Counted from the stretch's first letter, positions 26,902 to 35,607 are shown. The stretch is DNA of 64,000 nt from Thiotrichales bacterium 19S9-11 (GCA_021713395.1 JAKJJT010000001.1:1-64000), one strand, 5' to 3'. The notes: generated by a model from the sequence alone, not told the origin. Made by a program: numbers and translations.

Positions 26902-27255
26902 TTAGTTGTCTTTAGTTTTTATGCCATGGATTGGAAAACTTCCATTAGATAGCTCTGAACAATAAAATGACATTAATTTATTAATATTTTGACTATATTT
27001 TTTTTTCCATATTCTCTTTAATTTTGTTAGGGCTTTTTCATTGACATAAATACCACCTTTTTTATCAACTAAAAACATTGCAACATTACTATTGCTTACT
27101 GTTATTGCATAGACCAAATCATCTTGATCATCAATCATTTCTTGAATGGTCTCTTCAATATGCTCTTTTAATTCGAAGTCATATAACTCTCTAGACATTG
27201 GTTTATTCTTAAAAAATATAGACTGTAATACTTCTTCGTATTTTTTCTTCGTCAT
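26902..27255 (-). CDS. Hypothetical protein, charged and cytosolic
   Basis: Not recognised. About 117 residues from the ATG at 27255, preceded by TAGGAG at eight bases; an upstream GTG three codons earlier is less well placed. The N-terminal half is acidic and helical (DFELKEHIEETIQEMIDDQDD), and the middle has a hydrophobic strand (AMFLVDKKGGIYV) followed by a Lys/Arg-rich helix. No signal peptide, membrane segment or metal motif. It lies between the cold-shock and RRM genes. Confidence 0.6.
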   Translation of the reverse strand: MTKKKYEEVLQSIFFKNKPMSRELYDFELKEHIEETIQEMIDDQDDLVYAITVSNSNVAMFLVDKKGGIYVNEKALTKLKRIWKKKYSQNINKLMSFYCSELSNGSFPIHGIKTKDN

Positions 27256-27494
27256 TATAAACACTCCTATTTTTATTCTTGCTATTAAATATGAAGTTTA
27301 CATAGACAAATTAATTAACAAAAAATCATCCCGTCGAATCATGATTGATGCTTAGGTGTCAGCATACCTTTCATATTTATAAATTGTGCTGAACTGGGAT
27401 CTAAGATAGATAGTAACCTATTTATTTTGAGAAACTAATAAAGCAGTGGTCAGGCTATCATTTTGATATCGTAAAATCATCAAATATTTACTTA

Positions 27495-27528
27495 CAATTG
27501 AATATAGTATTGCTTTCAATTGTATAAT
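27495..27528 (+). promoter_or_regulatory. Possible promoter with an 8-bp inverted repeat, upstream of the RRM gene
   Basis: CAATTGAA (27495-27502) and TTCAATTG (27515-27522) are exact inverted repeats directly before a perfect TATAAT (27523-27528). A TTGAAT at 27498 would be a -35 at 19-base spacing. The repeat could be an operator or an RNA hairpin; the transcript leader would be about 100 bases. The rest of the 384-base gap 27256-27639 shows nothing clear. Confidence 0.35.
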
Positions 27529-27639
27529 AAATAACGTATGATGAGTTTTTCCTAGTTGTTTCAATGGTTGACTATTAAGTTTCTAGAATGCCAAACAAGG
27601 ACATGATTAGGCATTTATTAAAGAACATAGGAGACAGTC

Positions 27640-27891
27640 ATGAATGAATCTAAACTATTCATTGGAAATTTATCATACAACGCTAACGAAAATGACCTTA
27701 GAGAATTTTTTCATCAATATGGGTGTGTGATTGATGCTAAAGTGATTATTGATAGGGAAACAGGAAGGTCAAAAGGATTTGGGTTTGTAACTTTCTCTTC
27801 ATCTGACGAATCTCAGATGGCATTAAAAGCTAATGGTTTTGAACTAAATAACCGAAAGCTTATAGTCAATGTAGCAAAAAATAGATCATAG
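27640..27891 (+). CDS. RRM-domain RNA-binding protein
   Basis: An 83-residue protein consisting of a single RNA-recognition motif. RNP2 is KLFIGNL (5-11) and RNP1 KGFGFVTF (45-52), with the beta-alpha-beta spacing of the family. Small stand-alone RRM proteins of this kind are cold-inducible in cyanobacteria and occur sporadically in gammaproteobacteria. AGGAGA lies nine bases before the ATG. An IS481 element has inserted immediately after its stop codon: the 7-bp target duplication begins with the base after TAG. Confidence 0.92.
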   Translation: MNESKLFIGNLSYNANENDLREFFHQYGCVIDAKVIIDRETGRSKGFGFVTFSSSDESQMALKANGFELNNRKLIVNVAKNRS

Positions 27892-27898
27892 CTTTATC

Positions 27899-29100
27899 TG
27901 TATTAGTTCCGACTTAATCTGACACTTCTAGTTGACTAGATGAGAGTTACCCGTTTTGATAATGGTGTTGAAATCATAAATCAAAACAAAAAGGAAACTC
28001 TCAATGTTATATACTAACAATCCAATCATAAAACATAAAGCTGGTTTATTAAATTTAGCAGAAGAACTTAACAATGTTTCTAGAGCCTGTAAGGTTATGG
28101 GTGTCTCTCGTGATACGTTTTATCGCTATCAAGAACTAGTTAAAGAAGGTGGAGTTGATGCACTTATTGAAAAGAGTCGTCGTAAAGCTAACCCTAAAAA
28201 CAGAGTTGATGAAGTAACTGAACAAGCAGTTGTTGCTTATGCTATTGAGCAACCGGCTCATGGTCAGCATAGAGCAAGTAATGAGTTACGTAAGACAGGA
28301 GTTTTTGTTTCTGGTAGTGGTGTTCGTTCTGTTTGGTTACGTCATGACTTAGAAAGCTTTAAAAAGCGTCTTAAAGCACTGGAGGACAAAGTGGCTAATG
28401 ATGGTATTATTTTAAGTGATTCACAAGTTGCAGCACTTGAGAAGAAAAAGCATGATGATGAAGCTTGTGGTGAGATAGAGACTGCTCATCCAGGCTATCT
28501 TGGCTCTCAAGATACATTTTATGTTGGCAATCTTAAAGGTGTTGGACGTATCTATCAGCAAACGTTTATTGATACTTATAGCAAGGTGGCATTTGCTAAG
28601 CTTTATACGACTAAAACTCCAATAACAGCGGCTGATATTTTAAATGATAAGGTGCTACCTTATTTTAAAGAACATCAATTACCAATGCTAAGAATATTAA
28701 CAGATAGAGGGACTGAGTATTGCGGTAAAGTTGAGCATCATGATTATCAGCTTTATTTAGCCATTAATGACATTGATCATACAAAAACAAAAGCTATGTC
28801 ACCACAAACTAATGGAATCTGTGAGCGCTTTCATAAAACGATTTTACAGGAGTTTTATCAAGTTACATTCAGGAAAAAATTATACTCAACGCTTGAGGAG
28901 TTACAAAAAGACCTGGACGTTTGGATAGAATACTACAATAATATTCGAACTCATCAAGGTAAAATGTGCTGCGGCAGAACGCCAAAGGAGACTTTACTGG
29001 ATGGTAAATTGATTTGGGCGGAAAAAAATTTAGCTCAGATCTAAACTGACAGGCACCTGTTCAAAGTGGGTAACTGTCAGATCTAGTCTAAGCTAGTACA
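27899..29100 (+). mobile_element. IS481-family insertion sequence, intact, 7-bp target duplication
   Basis: The left end TGTATTAG...GACTTAATCTGACA and the right end, read inward TGTACTAG...GACTAGATCTGACA, are imperfect terminal inverted repeats with TG...CA tips. Inside lie further inverted segments (TGAGAGTTACCCGTTTTG at 27941, and the reverse complement near 29053-29079). CTTTATC at 27892-27898 is repeated exactly at 29101-29107, which fixes both ends. One transposase fills the interior. Confidence 0.9.
28004..29044 (+). CDS. IS481-family transposase
   Basis: A 346-residue integrase-core transposase. The N-terminal helix-turn-helix (ACKVMGVSRDTFYRYQ, about 29-46) binds DNA. The rve-type DDE domain has Asp in FIDTYSKVAF, Asp in LTDRGTEYCG and Glu in NGICERFHKTIL, followed by WIEYYNNIRTHQG. 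The frame is intact with AAAGGAAA before the ATG. The element has recognisable ends and a target duplication, so it was mobile recently. Confidence 0.94.
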   Translation: MLYTNNPIIKHKAGLLNLAEELNNVSRACKVMGVSRDTFYRYQELVKEGGVDALIEKSRRKANPKNRVDEVTEQAVVAYAIEQPAHGQHRASNELRKTGVFVSGSGVRSVWLRHDLESFKKRLKALEDKVANDGIILSDSQVAALEKKKHDDEACGEIETAHPGYLGSQDTFYVGNLKGVGRIYQQTFIDTYSKVAFAKLYTTKTPITAADILNDKVLPYFKEHQLPMLRILTDRGTEYCGKVEHHDYQLYLAINDIDHTKTKAMSPQTNGICERFHKTILQEFYQVTFRKKLYSTLEELQKDLDVWIEYYNNIRTHQGKMCCGRTPKETLLDGKLIWAEKNLAQI

Positions 29101-29161
29101 CTTTATCAATTAGATCAGTTACAGTACTTTCTTTAATCCATATTACTTTTTTGGTATCAAT

Positions 29162-30268
29162 ATGACACAAATGGATCCTCATTTCTGGAAAACACTTATA
29201 AGACCATATACGAAGAAATCCAACTTAATCGCAAGTAAGCAGGTAATTAATACGCTTTTGCCTTTATTAACTACTTGGATAATCTATTTTACATTCTATA
29301 AAACAACAATTCTAACACTAATAATTTGTTCTGTTATAAGCTCTTTATTATTACTTAGGTGTTTTATTTTAATGCATGATTGTGGCCATAATAGTTTGTT
29401 TAAATCAAAAAAACTTAATAACATATTTGGCTTTCTATTTGGTGTAATTACGGGCATGCCACAATATGTTTGGTCTTCTAATCATGCATTTCATCATAAA
29501 ACAAATGGTGACTGGGATAGTTATTGTGGACCATTAAATATAATAACAACTACTGAGTTTGGTAAGCTTAATGATTTTAAACGATTTAAGTATACCCTCT
29601 TACGTAACCCTATCTTTTTTCCTATAGGAGGTTTTTTCTATCTTCTTTTTAATCCACGTTACAATTGGATTAAAGACTCAACTCTAATGATATTATATAT
29701 AATTAAATATAAATTTAAAAAAGACAGTAAAATTAAAATTAGAGAACTGATAAAACAGTTTCCATCTCGCTCTTGGAAAAATATGAAAGAATATAAGCAT
29801 CAATCACTTAATAACCTTATGTTAATTTCAATTTGGATAGTGGTTTCTATTTATCTTGGGGCTTATCATTTCTTTATATTATATATTATTAGTGCTTCTA
29901 TTGGAGGTGGAATAGGTATTCTTTTATTTACTGTTCAACATAATTTTGAACATGCATACGCATCCAATAAAGAAAACTGGAATTATTATAAAGGTGCAAT
30001 AGAAGGCTCTAGTTTTCTTATTTTGCCTCCTATGTTGAATTGGATTACAGCAAACATTGCTTATCATCACATACACCATCTATCTTGCAGCATACCTAAT
30101 TATCAATTAGCTAAATGTCATGACGATCAATCTAAGCACTTTAAGAAAGTAAAAAGAATCCATTTAAATGAAGTACTACACTCTTTAAAATATATCCTTT
30201 GGGATAGAAATAAACAAATGCTGATATCAATAAAAGATTATAAACAAATCCCATCTAACCTAAATTAA
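29162..30268 (+). CDS. Membrane fatty-acid desaturase (first copy)
   Basis: A 368-residue non-haem di-iron membrane desaturase that introduces double bonds into acyl chains of membrane lipids. His boxes: HDCGH (72-76), HAFHH (108-112), HNFEH and a final HHIHH near the C-terminus. Hydrophobic pairs separate the boxes. A pattern of HDCGH, HxxHH and HxxHH resembles delta-12/omega-3-type acyl-lipid desaturases; regiospecificity cannot be read from sequence. The gene lies just after the IS481 element. Desaturation raises membrane fluidity in the cold. Confidence 0.92.
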   Translation: MTQMDPHFWKTLIRPYTKKSNLIASKQVINTLLPLLTTWIIYFTFYKTTILTLIICSVISSLLLLRCFILMHDCGHNSLFKSKKLNNIFGFLFGVITGMPQYVWSSNHAFHHKTNGDWDSYCGPLNIITTTEFGKLNDFKRFKYTLLRNPIFFPIGGFFYLLFNPRYNWIKDSTLMILYIIKYKFKKDSKIKIRELIKQFPSRSWKNMKEYKHQSLNNLMLISIWIVVSIYLGAYHFFILYIISASIGGGIGILLFTVQHNFEHAYASNKENWNYYKGAIEGSSFLILPPMLNWITANIAYHHIHHLSCSIPNYQLAKCHDDQSKHFKKVKRIHLNEVLHSLKYILWDRNKQMLISIKDYKQIPSNLN

Positions 30269-30279
30269 AAATTTGTTAT

Positions 30280-30642
30280 ATGTTTTTACATAAGGAGTTA
30301 ATTAAAATTAAAGAAAAAATAATAGATGTATGGGGTCACTCTTTTAAATCCTTGAAAGAAGTTTCAATTTTTTTTCATGTTAGCATTAATTCATTGAATA
30401 ACCGGGTAAATAATTTAAATATAACAGTAGAAGAGGCTATTGAATTACTTTTAAAGCAAACAAAAAATGAATGGCATAAAAAGCAAAAATTAGAACAGAT
30501 GAAAGCTTCTTTTTTAGCTAAGGGGTTTCTAGATTTTAAAACTCAGGAAATAGTTGCGACAAAACCATATTATTCATCCGGTTTTAACTTCTTTATAAAA
30601 GACGTTAGTAATATTAAAAAATCAAGTAACAACCTTACTTGA
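30280..30642 (+). CDS. Hypothetical protein
   Basis: Not recognised. It is 120 residues, basic and mostly helical. A possible helix-turn-helix lies at about residues 21-50 (FKSLKEVSIFFHVSINSLNNRVN), so a small DNA-binding protein is conceivable. It begins 11 bases after the desaturase stop and may be co-transcribed. The annotated ATG has no ribosome site; an AAGGAG lies just inside the frame, so the true start may be a non-ATG codon further in. The product is low in complexity and rich in Lys and Asn. Confidence 0.5.
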   Translation: MFLHKELIKIKEKIIDVWGHSFKSLKEVSIFFHVSINSLNNRVNNLNITVEEAIELLLKQTKNEWHKKQKLEQMKASFLAKGFLDFKTQEIVATKPYYSSGFNFFIKDVSNIKKSSNNLT

Positions 30643-30979
30643 AACAGTATGTCGACAGAGCACCGTCAACTTACGGAGTATCAACATTAATGCGGACAAT
30701 TTTAAAAACTTAAATCAAGATAATACAAGCTTTATCAATTTTTATATGTTAACCTGATCGTAGTTTTATAGCTATCAGTATGAATTTCTTTTTATCTCTA
30801 ACTTTCTGATGGCATCTGACAATATAGTATTCTAGTTGAAAGCTAACACAGATCGATAAATGTTTCTTTTTGTATGTATGTCCTACAACCCGAATGAACA
30901 CATTAATAGACTCTCAGGTAGATTGTAGCTTCGCATATTGCTAGTTACTTCTGCCTAGCACTTTAGGAGCAATGTAACT
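30643..30979. other. Intergenic stretch with no recognisable gene
   Basis: 337 bases between the hypothetical gene and the 44-residue ORF. I see no long frame, clear repeat, tRNA or riboswitch. The last part (TTAGGAGC) is the ribosome site of the small ORF. It may hold that operon's promoter. Confidence 0.5.
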
Positions 30980-31114
30980 ATGAGTAAAGAAAAATCTAAA
31001 AGAAGAGACGTAAAGAAAAAACCTTTATTAACAGCTAAAGAAAAGAAAATTGCTAAACGAATTAAAAAGTCTGGCAAGCCAAGCGGGCTACAAATAAAAA
31101 CTAAAAGCCCATGA
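30980..31114 (+). CDS. Small lysine-rich basic protein, 44 residues
   Basis: An ATG with AGGAG ten bases upstream opens a 44-codon frame of very basic composition (about 19 Lys/Arg), with the central segment TAKEKKIAKRIKKSGKPSG. Its stop TGA overlaps the start ATG of the second desaturase as ATGATGA, which strongly suggests translation of the small frame and coupling to the next gene. Similar short Lys-rich orphans occur in other proteobacteria without known function; binding to nucleic acid or acidic phospholipid is a guess from charge only. Confidence 0.68.
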   Translation: MSKEKSKRRDVKKKPLLTAKEKKIAKRIKKSGKPSGLQIKTKSP

Positions 31115-32205
31115 TGCATTCATCATCAACTCCCCATAATACTGATGCAACAAAATATGAGAATAATAAAGCTATATGGCAAAAGGTTCATGAATTAAAA
31201 TCAGCTGAAGTTCGAAATATTATTCCTACAGATTGTTATCTTCGCTCAATGTGGCTAAATTTTTGTTGGGGTTCATTTGATATTCTTATATTAATTATAG
31301 GCCTGACTTTTATTTTTGTCGGAACAAACATAATAGCCAAACTTTTTGGTGGTATGATCTGCGGGATTGCTGCATCGCTTATGTTTATTTGGGCACATGA
31401 TGCAGCTCATGGCGCATTATTTAAAAGCAAAAAAATAGCTGAAATATTTGGCACACTATTTATGCTGCCATCCTTTAGTGTCTATCGAATTTGGTCATAC
31501 AGCCACAATAAAGTACATCATGGCTTTGTAGCTCTTACGCCACTTGATGTTATTTGGGCTCCGCTAAGCCCTCAAGAATACCATGTGCTTTCACTATCCC
31601 AGCGAATATTATACAGAATTGAACGAAGTTTCTTTACTTGTGCTGTTCACTATCTACGGCAAATCTGGTGGAAATACACTTGGAAATTTAATCCAGGAAA
31701 AAATAAATCTCAACGTCGTTATTATTTGAAAGGAAAGTTATTTGTATTAGCTTATATTCTTATAATATCTGGGGTTGGTTATTTTTTTGCTGACGGTATC
31801 ATAGGTGTTATCGCTCTTTTTATTATCCCACTTACCATTTTTAATTATGGAATAGGATTCCTAGTATATCTTCACCATACTCATACTGATATTCCACTTT
31901 TCAAACAAAGAGCTGAATGGTCACATACTATTGGTGCTATCTATTGCTGTACTGTTATTCGCTTACCAAAATTACTAGATATAATATTGCATCACATTAT
32001 GACTCATATACCTCACCACTTAGATACACGCATTCCTTTTTACCATCTACCAAAAGCTTACCAGGCATTAAAGCAGGAATATAAGCCATATTTGCATGAG
32101 TATACTTTTAATTGGCTATATGTATTTAATATTTTTAAGCAATGTAAATTGTACGACTATGAGAAGAAGCTATGGTTAACATTTAAAGAAGCAAAGCTCA
32201 TCTAA
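31111..32205 (+). CDS. Membrane fatty-acid desaturase (second copy)
   Basis: A 364-residue di-iron membrane desaturase distinct from the first copy. His boxes: HDAAH (96-100), HNKVHH (132-137), a YLHHTHTD segment near 253, and HHIMTHIPHH near the C-terminus. It resembles the omega-6 (delta-12) acyl-lipid group with long loops, such as plastid FAD6-like and gammaproteobacterial relatives. It overlaps the stop of the 44-residue frame and lacks its own strong ribosome site, so translation is probably coupled. ATG 31111 or 31114 may be used. Confidence 0.9.
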   Translation: MMHSSSTPHNTDATKYENNKAIWQKVHELKSAEVRNIIPTDCYLRSMWLNFCWGSFDILILIIGLTFIFVGTNIIAKLFGGMICGIAASLMFIWAHDAAHGALFKSKKIAEIFGTLFMLPSFSVYRIWSYSHNKVHHGFVALTPLDVIWAPLSPQEYHVLSLSQRILYRIERSFFTCAVHYLRQIWWKYTWKFNPGKNKSQRRYYLKGKLFVLAYILIISGVGYFFADGIIGVIALFIIPLTIFNYGIGFLVYLHHTHTDIPLFKQRAEWSHTIGAIYCCTVIRLPKLLDIILHHIMTHIPHHLDTRIPFYHLPKAYQALKQEYKPYLHEYTFNWLYVFNIFKQCKLYDYEKKLWLTFKEAKLI

Positions 32206-32258
32206 ATGCGTGGTTCAATAAACTTTTACTTTAAATAACCGAATAGGAGAACCCGTAT

Positions 32259-33323
32259 ATGCCAAGAAAAATTATTTGGCTGCGTACTGAAACAAAACCT
32301 CACGAAAGAAGAACTCCGCTCACACCTGGTGATGCAAAGAAAATAATTAACTGTAATTACAAAGTTTTTGTTGAAAGCTCTCAAGCTCGTATTTTTAAAG
32401 ACTCAGAGTATGCAAGAGCAGGCTGTTTAATGGTGGAGCCTGGATCATGGATCAATGCACCACTCAATGCCTATATCTTGGGAATTAAAGAACTACCAAA
32501 ATCAAACACACCATTACATCACAAGCATATTTATTTCGCGCATGCTTATAAAAATCAAATTGAATCAAATAATTTGCTTGCACGCTTTCGTCAAGGAAAA
32601 GGCTTAATTTATGATCTTGAATTTCTAAAGAATGTAAATGGTAATCGCATTGTTTGTTTTAGTTATTGGGCCGGTTTAGCTGGTTGCGCAGTCGCCTTAC
32701 TCTTATGGATTCGAAAACAGAGAGGTCAGCAACTTATTATACCAGAGTGTTACCCTGATAAATCAACTTTAATACAAACACTCAGAGAAGAGTTTAAAAA
32801 AACAAAACCTCCATCTAGTCTTGTAATTGGAGCAGGAGGCCGATGTGCTAGTGGCGTTACATATCTTTTAAATCAGCTAGGTTTTAAAATAACCCCTTGG
32901 TATAGAAATAATACTACTACATCTAGAGATTACTCAGAAATATTTCAACATGATTTACTATTCAACTGTGTATATCTTACAGAAAAAATTCCTCCATTTA
33001 TAACAAAAAATGAAATTCTGAATAATAAGAAATTGTCTATTATAGCTGATATTAGCTGTGATCCTAACGGCCCATTCAACCCTCTTCCTATTTATAGAAA
33101 AACAACAACTTTTAAAAATCCTGTAACTCAAGTTGGAGTACCTCCAAACATAATTGATATTATGGCTATTGATCATCTTCCAAGTTTCTTGCCTAAAGAG
33201 AGTAGTCGTGACTTTTCTTGCCAGCTAACACCTATTTTAATTCAATTACTTAATGATGGCCCTGAATCAAAAGTATGGAAAAAAAGTGCCTCCGTTTATC
33301 ATAATGCCATTAAACTAACATAA
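32259..33323 (+). CDS. Saccharopine dehydrogenase, lysine-forming (Lys1-like)
   Basis: A 354-residue member of the AlaDH/PNT-N plus Rossmann family, closest in wording to fungal Lys1, which interconverts saccharopine with lysine and 2-oxoglutarate. N-terminal WLRTETKPHERRTPLTP carries the substrate-binding Arg/Lys/Glu set. HIYFAHAYKNQ, GLIYDLEFLKN and SYWAGLAGCAVAL follow, then the nucleotide loop VIGAGGRCASG. CDPNGPFNP near residue 270 is also a Lys1 feature. AGGAGA precedes the ATG. Bacterial Lys1-like proteins are scattered and often of unknown role; lysine use or stress osmolyte roles are possible. Confidence 0.85.
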   Translation: MPRKIIWLRTETKPHERRTPLTPGDAKKIINCNYKVFVESSQARIFKDSEYARAGCLMVEPGSWINAPLNAYILGIKELPKSNTPLHHKHIYFAHAYKNQIESNNLLARFRQGKGLIYDLEFLKNVNGNRIVCFSYWAGLAGCAVALLLWIRKQRGQQLIIPECYPDKSTLIQTLREEFKKTKPPSSLVIGAGGRCASGVTYLLNQLGFKITPWYRNNTTTSRDYSEIFQHDLLFNCVYLTEKIPPFITKNEILNNKKLSIIADISCDPNGPFNPLPIYRKTTTFKNPVTQVGVPPNIIDIMAIDHLPSFLPKESSRDFSCQLTPILIQLLNDGPESKVWKKSASVYHNAIKLT

Positions 33324-33384
33324 TCACACTACTCCCACTATACATAGTTAAATAGTTTTCTAATGAGTTAATGTTTAGACTTAA

Positions 33385-34236
33385 TTATACTGTTTGAATT
33401 ATTTGACAAACTGATCTTATTCCATTTAGAAGTAAAAAAGTTGGCTGAGAAACTGACTCAGAATCAACTGAATAAATATTTTTATTTTTGACTGCATTGA
33501 TCTGAGAATAATTTTGCCAAGTTGTTGAAGTTAATCTCCGACTGCCTTTAGACAAACGCTGTATTACTAAAATAATATCAGGATTTTTTTTAATAACGGA
33601 TTCTTTAGAAACTTCAAAAACATAACTATTCTTGCCATTATATATATTTCTACCACCACAAAATGTAATTATTTCACTTATAAGCGCTTTACTGCCTATC
33701 GTATAAAGCGGTATCTCAGTTAATTGAACAAATATCTTTTTACTTGTTATGTTTTTTGGTTTTAATTCTTTTAATCTCTGCTTAAATTTGCTCACTAATT
33801 GTTGAGCGCTTTTTTCAAGACCAATCAATATACCCAATTGCCTAATTAAGTCGGTAACTTCATCTATAGATGCAGCATTAACTTCAATAAGTTTTATATT
33901 AGATTTTATTAATTTATTAATTACTGATTTTGGTGTCTTATCATGCCATGCAATAATCAAGTCTGGCTTTAATAAAATAATCTTATTAGTTCGTATATTG
34001 TATCCATCACCAACCGAAGGATATAATTTAGTTGAAATAGAATTATCACGATCATATGTTGTGGCAATAATTTTAACATTTGAAGCCAGCCCGTCTGTAT
34101 TAGCTTGATCAATAATATCCTGTACTAAATAAGTAATAGATGGTGCTAATGTAATAACGTTAAATGAATATAATCTATTGCCAAATAACAGCAAAGAAAT
34201 AATTAATATAATCGCTATTTTTTGCTTAGATTTCAA
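33385..34236 (-). CDS. Periplasmic substrate-binding protein, BtuF/FhuD class
   Basis: A 283-residue periplasmic binding protein of the cluster used for cobalamin, haem and iron-siderophore uptake (PF01497 type). The signal peptide lies at about residues 1-24. Family landmarks: VITLAPSITYLVQD, LKPDLIIAWHDKTPKSVINKL, a long bridging helix (about 148-175), and NAVKNKNIYSVDSESVSQPTFL. No permease, ATPase or TonB receptor gene lies nearby, so the cognate transporter would be elsewhere or the gene is an orphan of the island. The LAPSI start and overall length favour BtuF; the ligand is not determined. Confidence 0.82.
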   Translation of the reverse strand: MKSKQKIAIILIISLLLFGNRLYSFNVITLAPSITYLVQDIIDQANTDGLASNVKIIATTYDRDNSISTKLYPSVGDGYNIRTNKIILLKPDLIIAWHDKTPKSVINKLIKSNIKLIEVNAASIDEVTDLIRQLGILIGLEKSAQQLVSKFKQRLKELKPKNITSKKIFVQLTEIPLYTIGSKALISEIITFCGGRNIYNGKNSYVFEVSKESVIKKNPDIILVIQRLSKGSRRLTSTTWQNYSQINAVKNKNIYSVDSESVSQPTFLLLNGIRSVCQIIQTV

Positions 34237-34440
34237 ATAAATCTCATTTAATACTAATCCGTTTTGATAACATACTATAAAAAATATCTACATCATAAAT
34301 TTAAACTGGTCAGTTGTCGCAACACTACTAAACAAAGGAAGTTTATATCATTACACCAGTGTGCAGGCTAATATTAGATTGAGAAGCCCAACGTATTTTC
34401 GCGATTTGCCGTTTTACTCTCTTAAACCAGTTATAAAAAC

Positions 34441-34737
34441 TTAATTACTGCTCTCTTTCTGTTTGGCTTTAGTGTTCTCACAACAATTATTTAATTCCGC
34501 CTGACAATTACAACATGTTTTATTTTTATAACAACACTTATAAGCAGCAATTAATATAACTACTGATGAAAACATTACAACCGTCGTATTTAAATATAAA
34601 TCACTAAAAAACCAACTTAATACCAATGCTACTAACTTAACTATCACTGACAGAGCAAGCACCGATATAACAAAACAAATAAGTGCCATTAAATATTTTT
34701 TATAACAGTTACTTTCATTTTTAAATTTACATTTCAT
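34441..34737 (-). CDS. Small cysteine-rich membrane protein
   Basis: Not recognised. About 98 residues; the ATG at 34737 is preceded by AGGAA. Two or three hydrophobic segments (about residues 17-40, 45-65) span the membrane. The C-terminal tail is Cys-rich (KCCYKNKTCCNCQAELNNCC, with eight Cys counting the CC pairs), suggesting metal binding or disulfide cross-links, and further Cys lie at the N-terminus. Orphan gene in the island. Confidence 0.6.
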   Translation of the reverse strand: MKCKFKNESNCYKKYLMALICFVISVLALSVIVKLVALVLSWFFSDLYLNTTVVMFSSVVILIAAYKCCYKNKTCCNCQAELNNCCENTKAKQKESSN

Positions 34738-34999
34738 CAAAATATTTCCTTTTTTGCTAAAAAGTTATATGGACCGATAGTCTTCTCTTTGTTAAATAGA
34801 AGAAAAGTAAGCGTATTAAAATTACACTTAGTATTATACATTGATCTGTAAGACACTTATAAGAGATATTCTGCTATTTCCTAAAATAACTGACACAACA
34901 GATTATTACTAAGCTTTTTAGATCTCCGCTCATTCAGCTAAATTTTTAAAATAATCTGTTTACATGACTATAATTTGCAAGACACTTTTAAAAACTATT

Positions 35000-35338
35000 T
35001 TATGCTACTAGATCTAAAAGAAAAGATGTACTAATTGCGATTACTCCTACTGCAATTGCCGCTTTATAAATCCAATGGACTTGATTATTTTTTGGTTCTA
35101 GCTCATTTGAACTATTAGTATGAAGGTTCTTAAATGCAGGCTCTTCACAAAATAAACCACTATAAAAACCATCATTCCAATAATGATAGGCTTTGCTATT
35201 TAACTTATAGGGATTATCAACTATTGGATAAGCTTCTGAGCTCTTGCTTGACTCATAGCCTTCATGCCAACAAGATTCAAGATCAACAGGTACCTGTGCT
35301 GCTAAGATTAGCTTCATGCAATTGTTGACTTGTTTCAT
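35000..35338 (-). CDS. Hypothetical tail-anchored protein
   Basis: Not recognised. It is 112 residues, with AAGGAG seven bases before the ATG. The N-terminal 75 residues are soluble and rich in Tyr/Trp/Ser (e.g. SCWHEGYESSKSSEAYP, YHYWNDGFYSGLFCEEP). The only hydrophobic helix is at the very C-terminus (about 89-111), so the protein is probably tail-anchored with its bulk in the cytosol. The last gene of the island before the IS fragments. Confidence 0.6.
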   Translation of the reverse strand: MKQVNNCMKLILAAQVPVDLESCWHEGYESSKSSEAYPIVDNPYKLNSKAYHYWNDGFYSGLFCEEPAFKNLHTNSSNELEPKNNQVHWIYKAAIAVGVIAISTSFLLDLVA

Positions 35339-35458
35339 AAGAGACTCCTTAAAAAGTTAATTTATCATCCTTATAAATAACTAAAATCTTTAAGCTATAT
35401 TTTAAGTAATCTTCAAAATTTAACTCTATTAATGAAACATAATCTGTGTTCGTCTACA

Positions 35459-35575
35459 CTCCTTGTGTATGACGTGAATTACCATAAGAAATAGCCAAAT
35501 TTACTTCAGCAATCTCTCTTGCATCTTGTTCGTTTTCAGCTCTAACTAATACTGAATTAAAATGTGTACTAACTG
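35459..35575 (-). pseudogene. Truncated gene fragment next to IS remnants
   Basis: On the minus strand a frame reads THFNSVLVRAENEQDAREIA then EVNLAISYGNSRHTQGV and stops. It has no start and is cut off at its 5' side by the solitary IS6-type end at 35577. It looks like the last 39 codons of a gene of unknown function broken by IS insertion or deletion. Confidence 0.45.
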
Positions 35576-35576
35576 C

Positions 35577-35595
35577 GGCTCTGTTGCAACTATTT
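35577..35595 (+). repeat. Solitary IS6-type terminal repeat
   Basis: GGCTCTGTTGCAACTATTT is identical to the outer 19 bases of the right end of the IS6 element at 25643-26473 (read inward). No transposase accompanies it here, so it is a remnant or recombination scar. Confidence 0.7.
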
Positions 35596-35607
35596 GCAAA
35601 TTTATCG

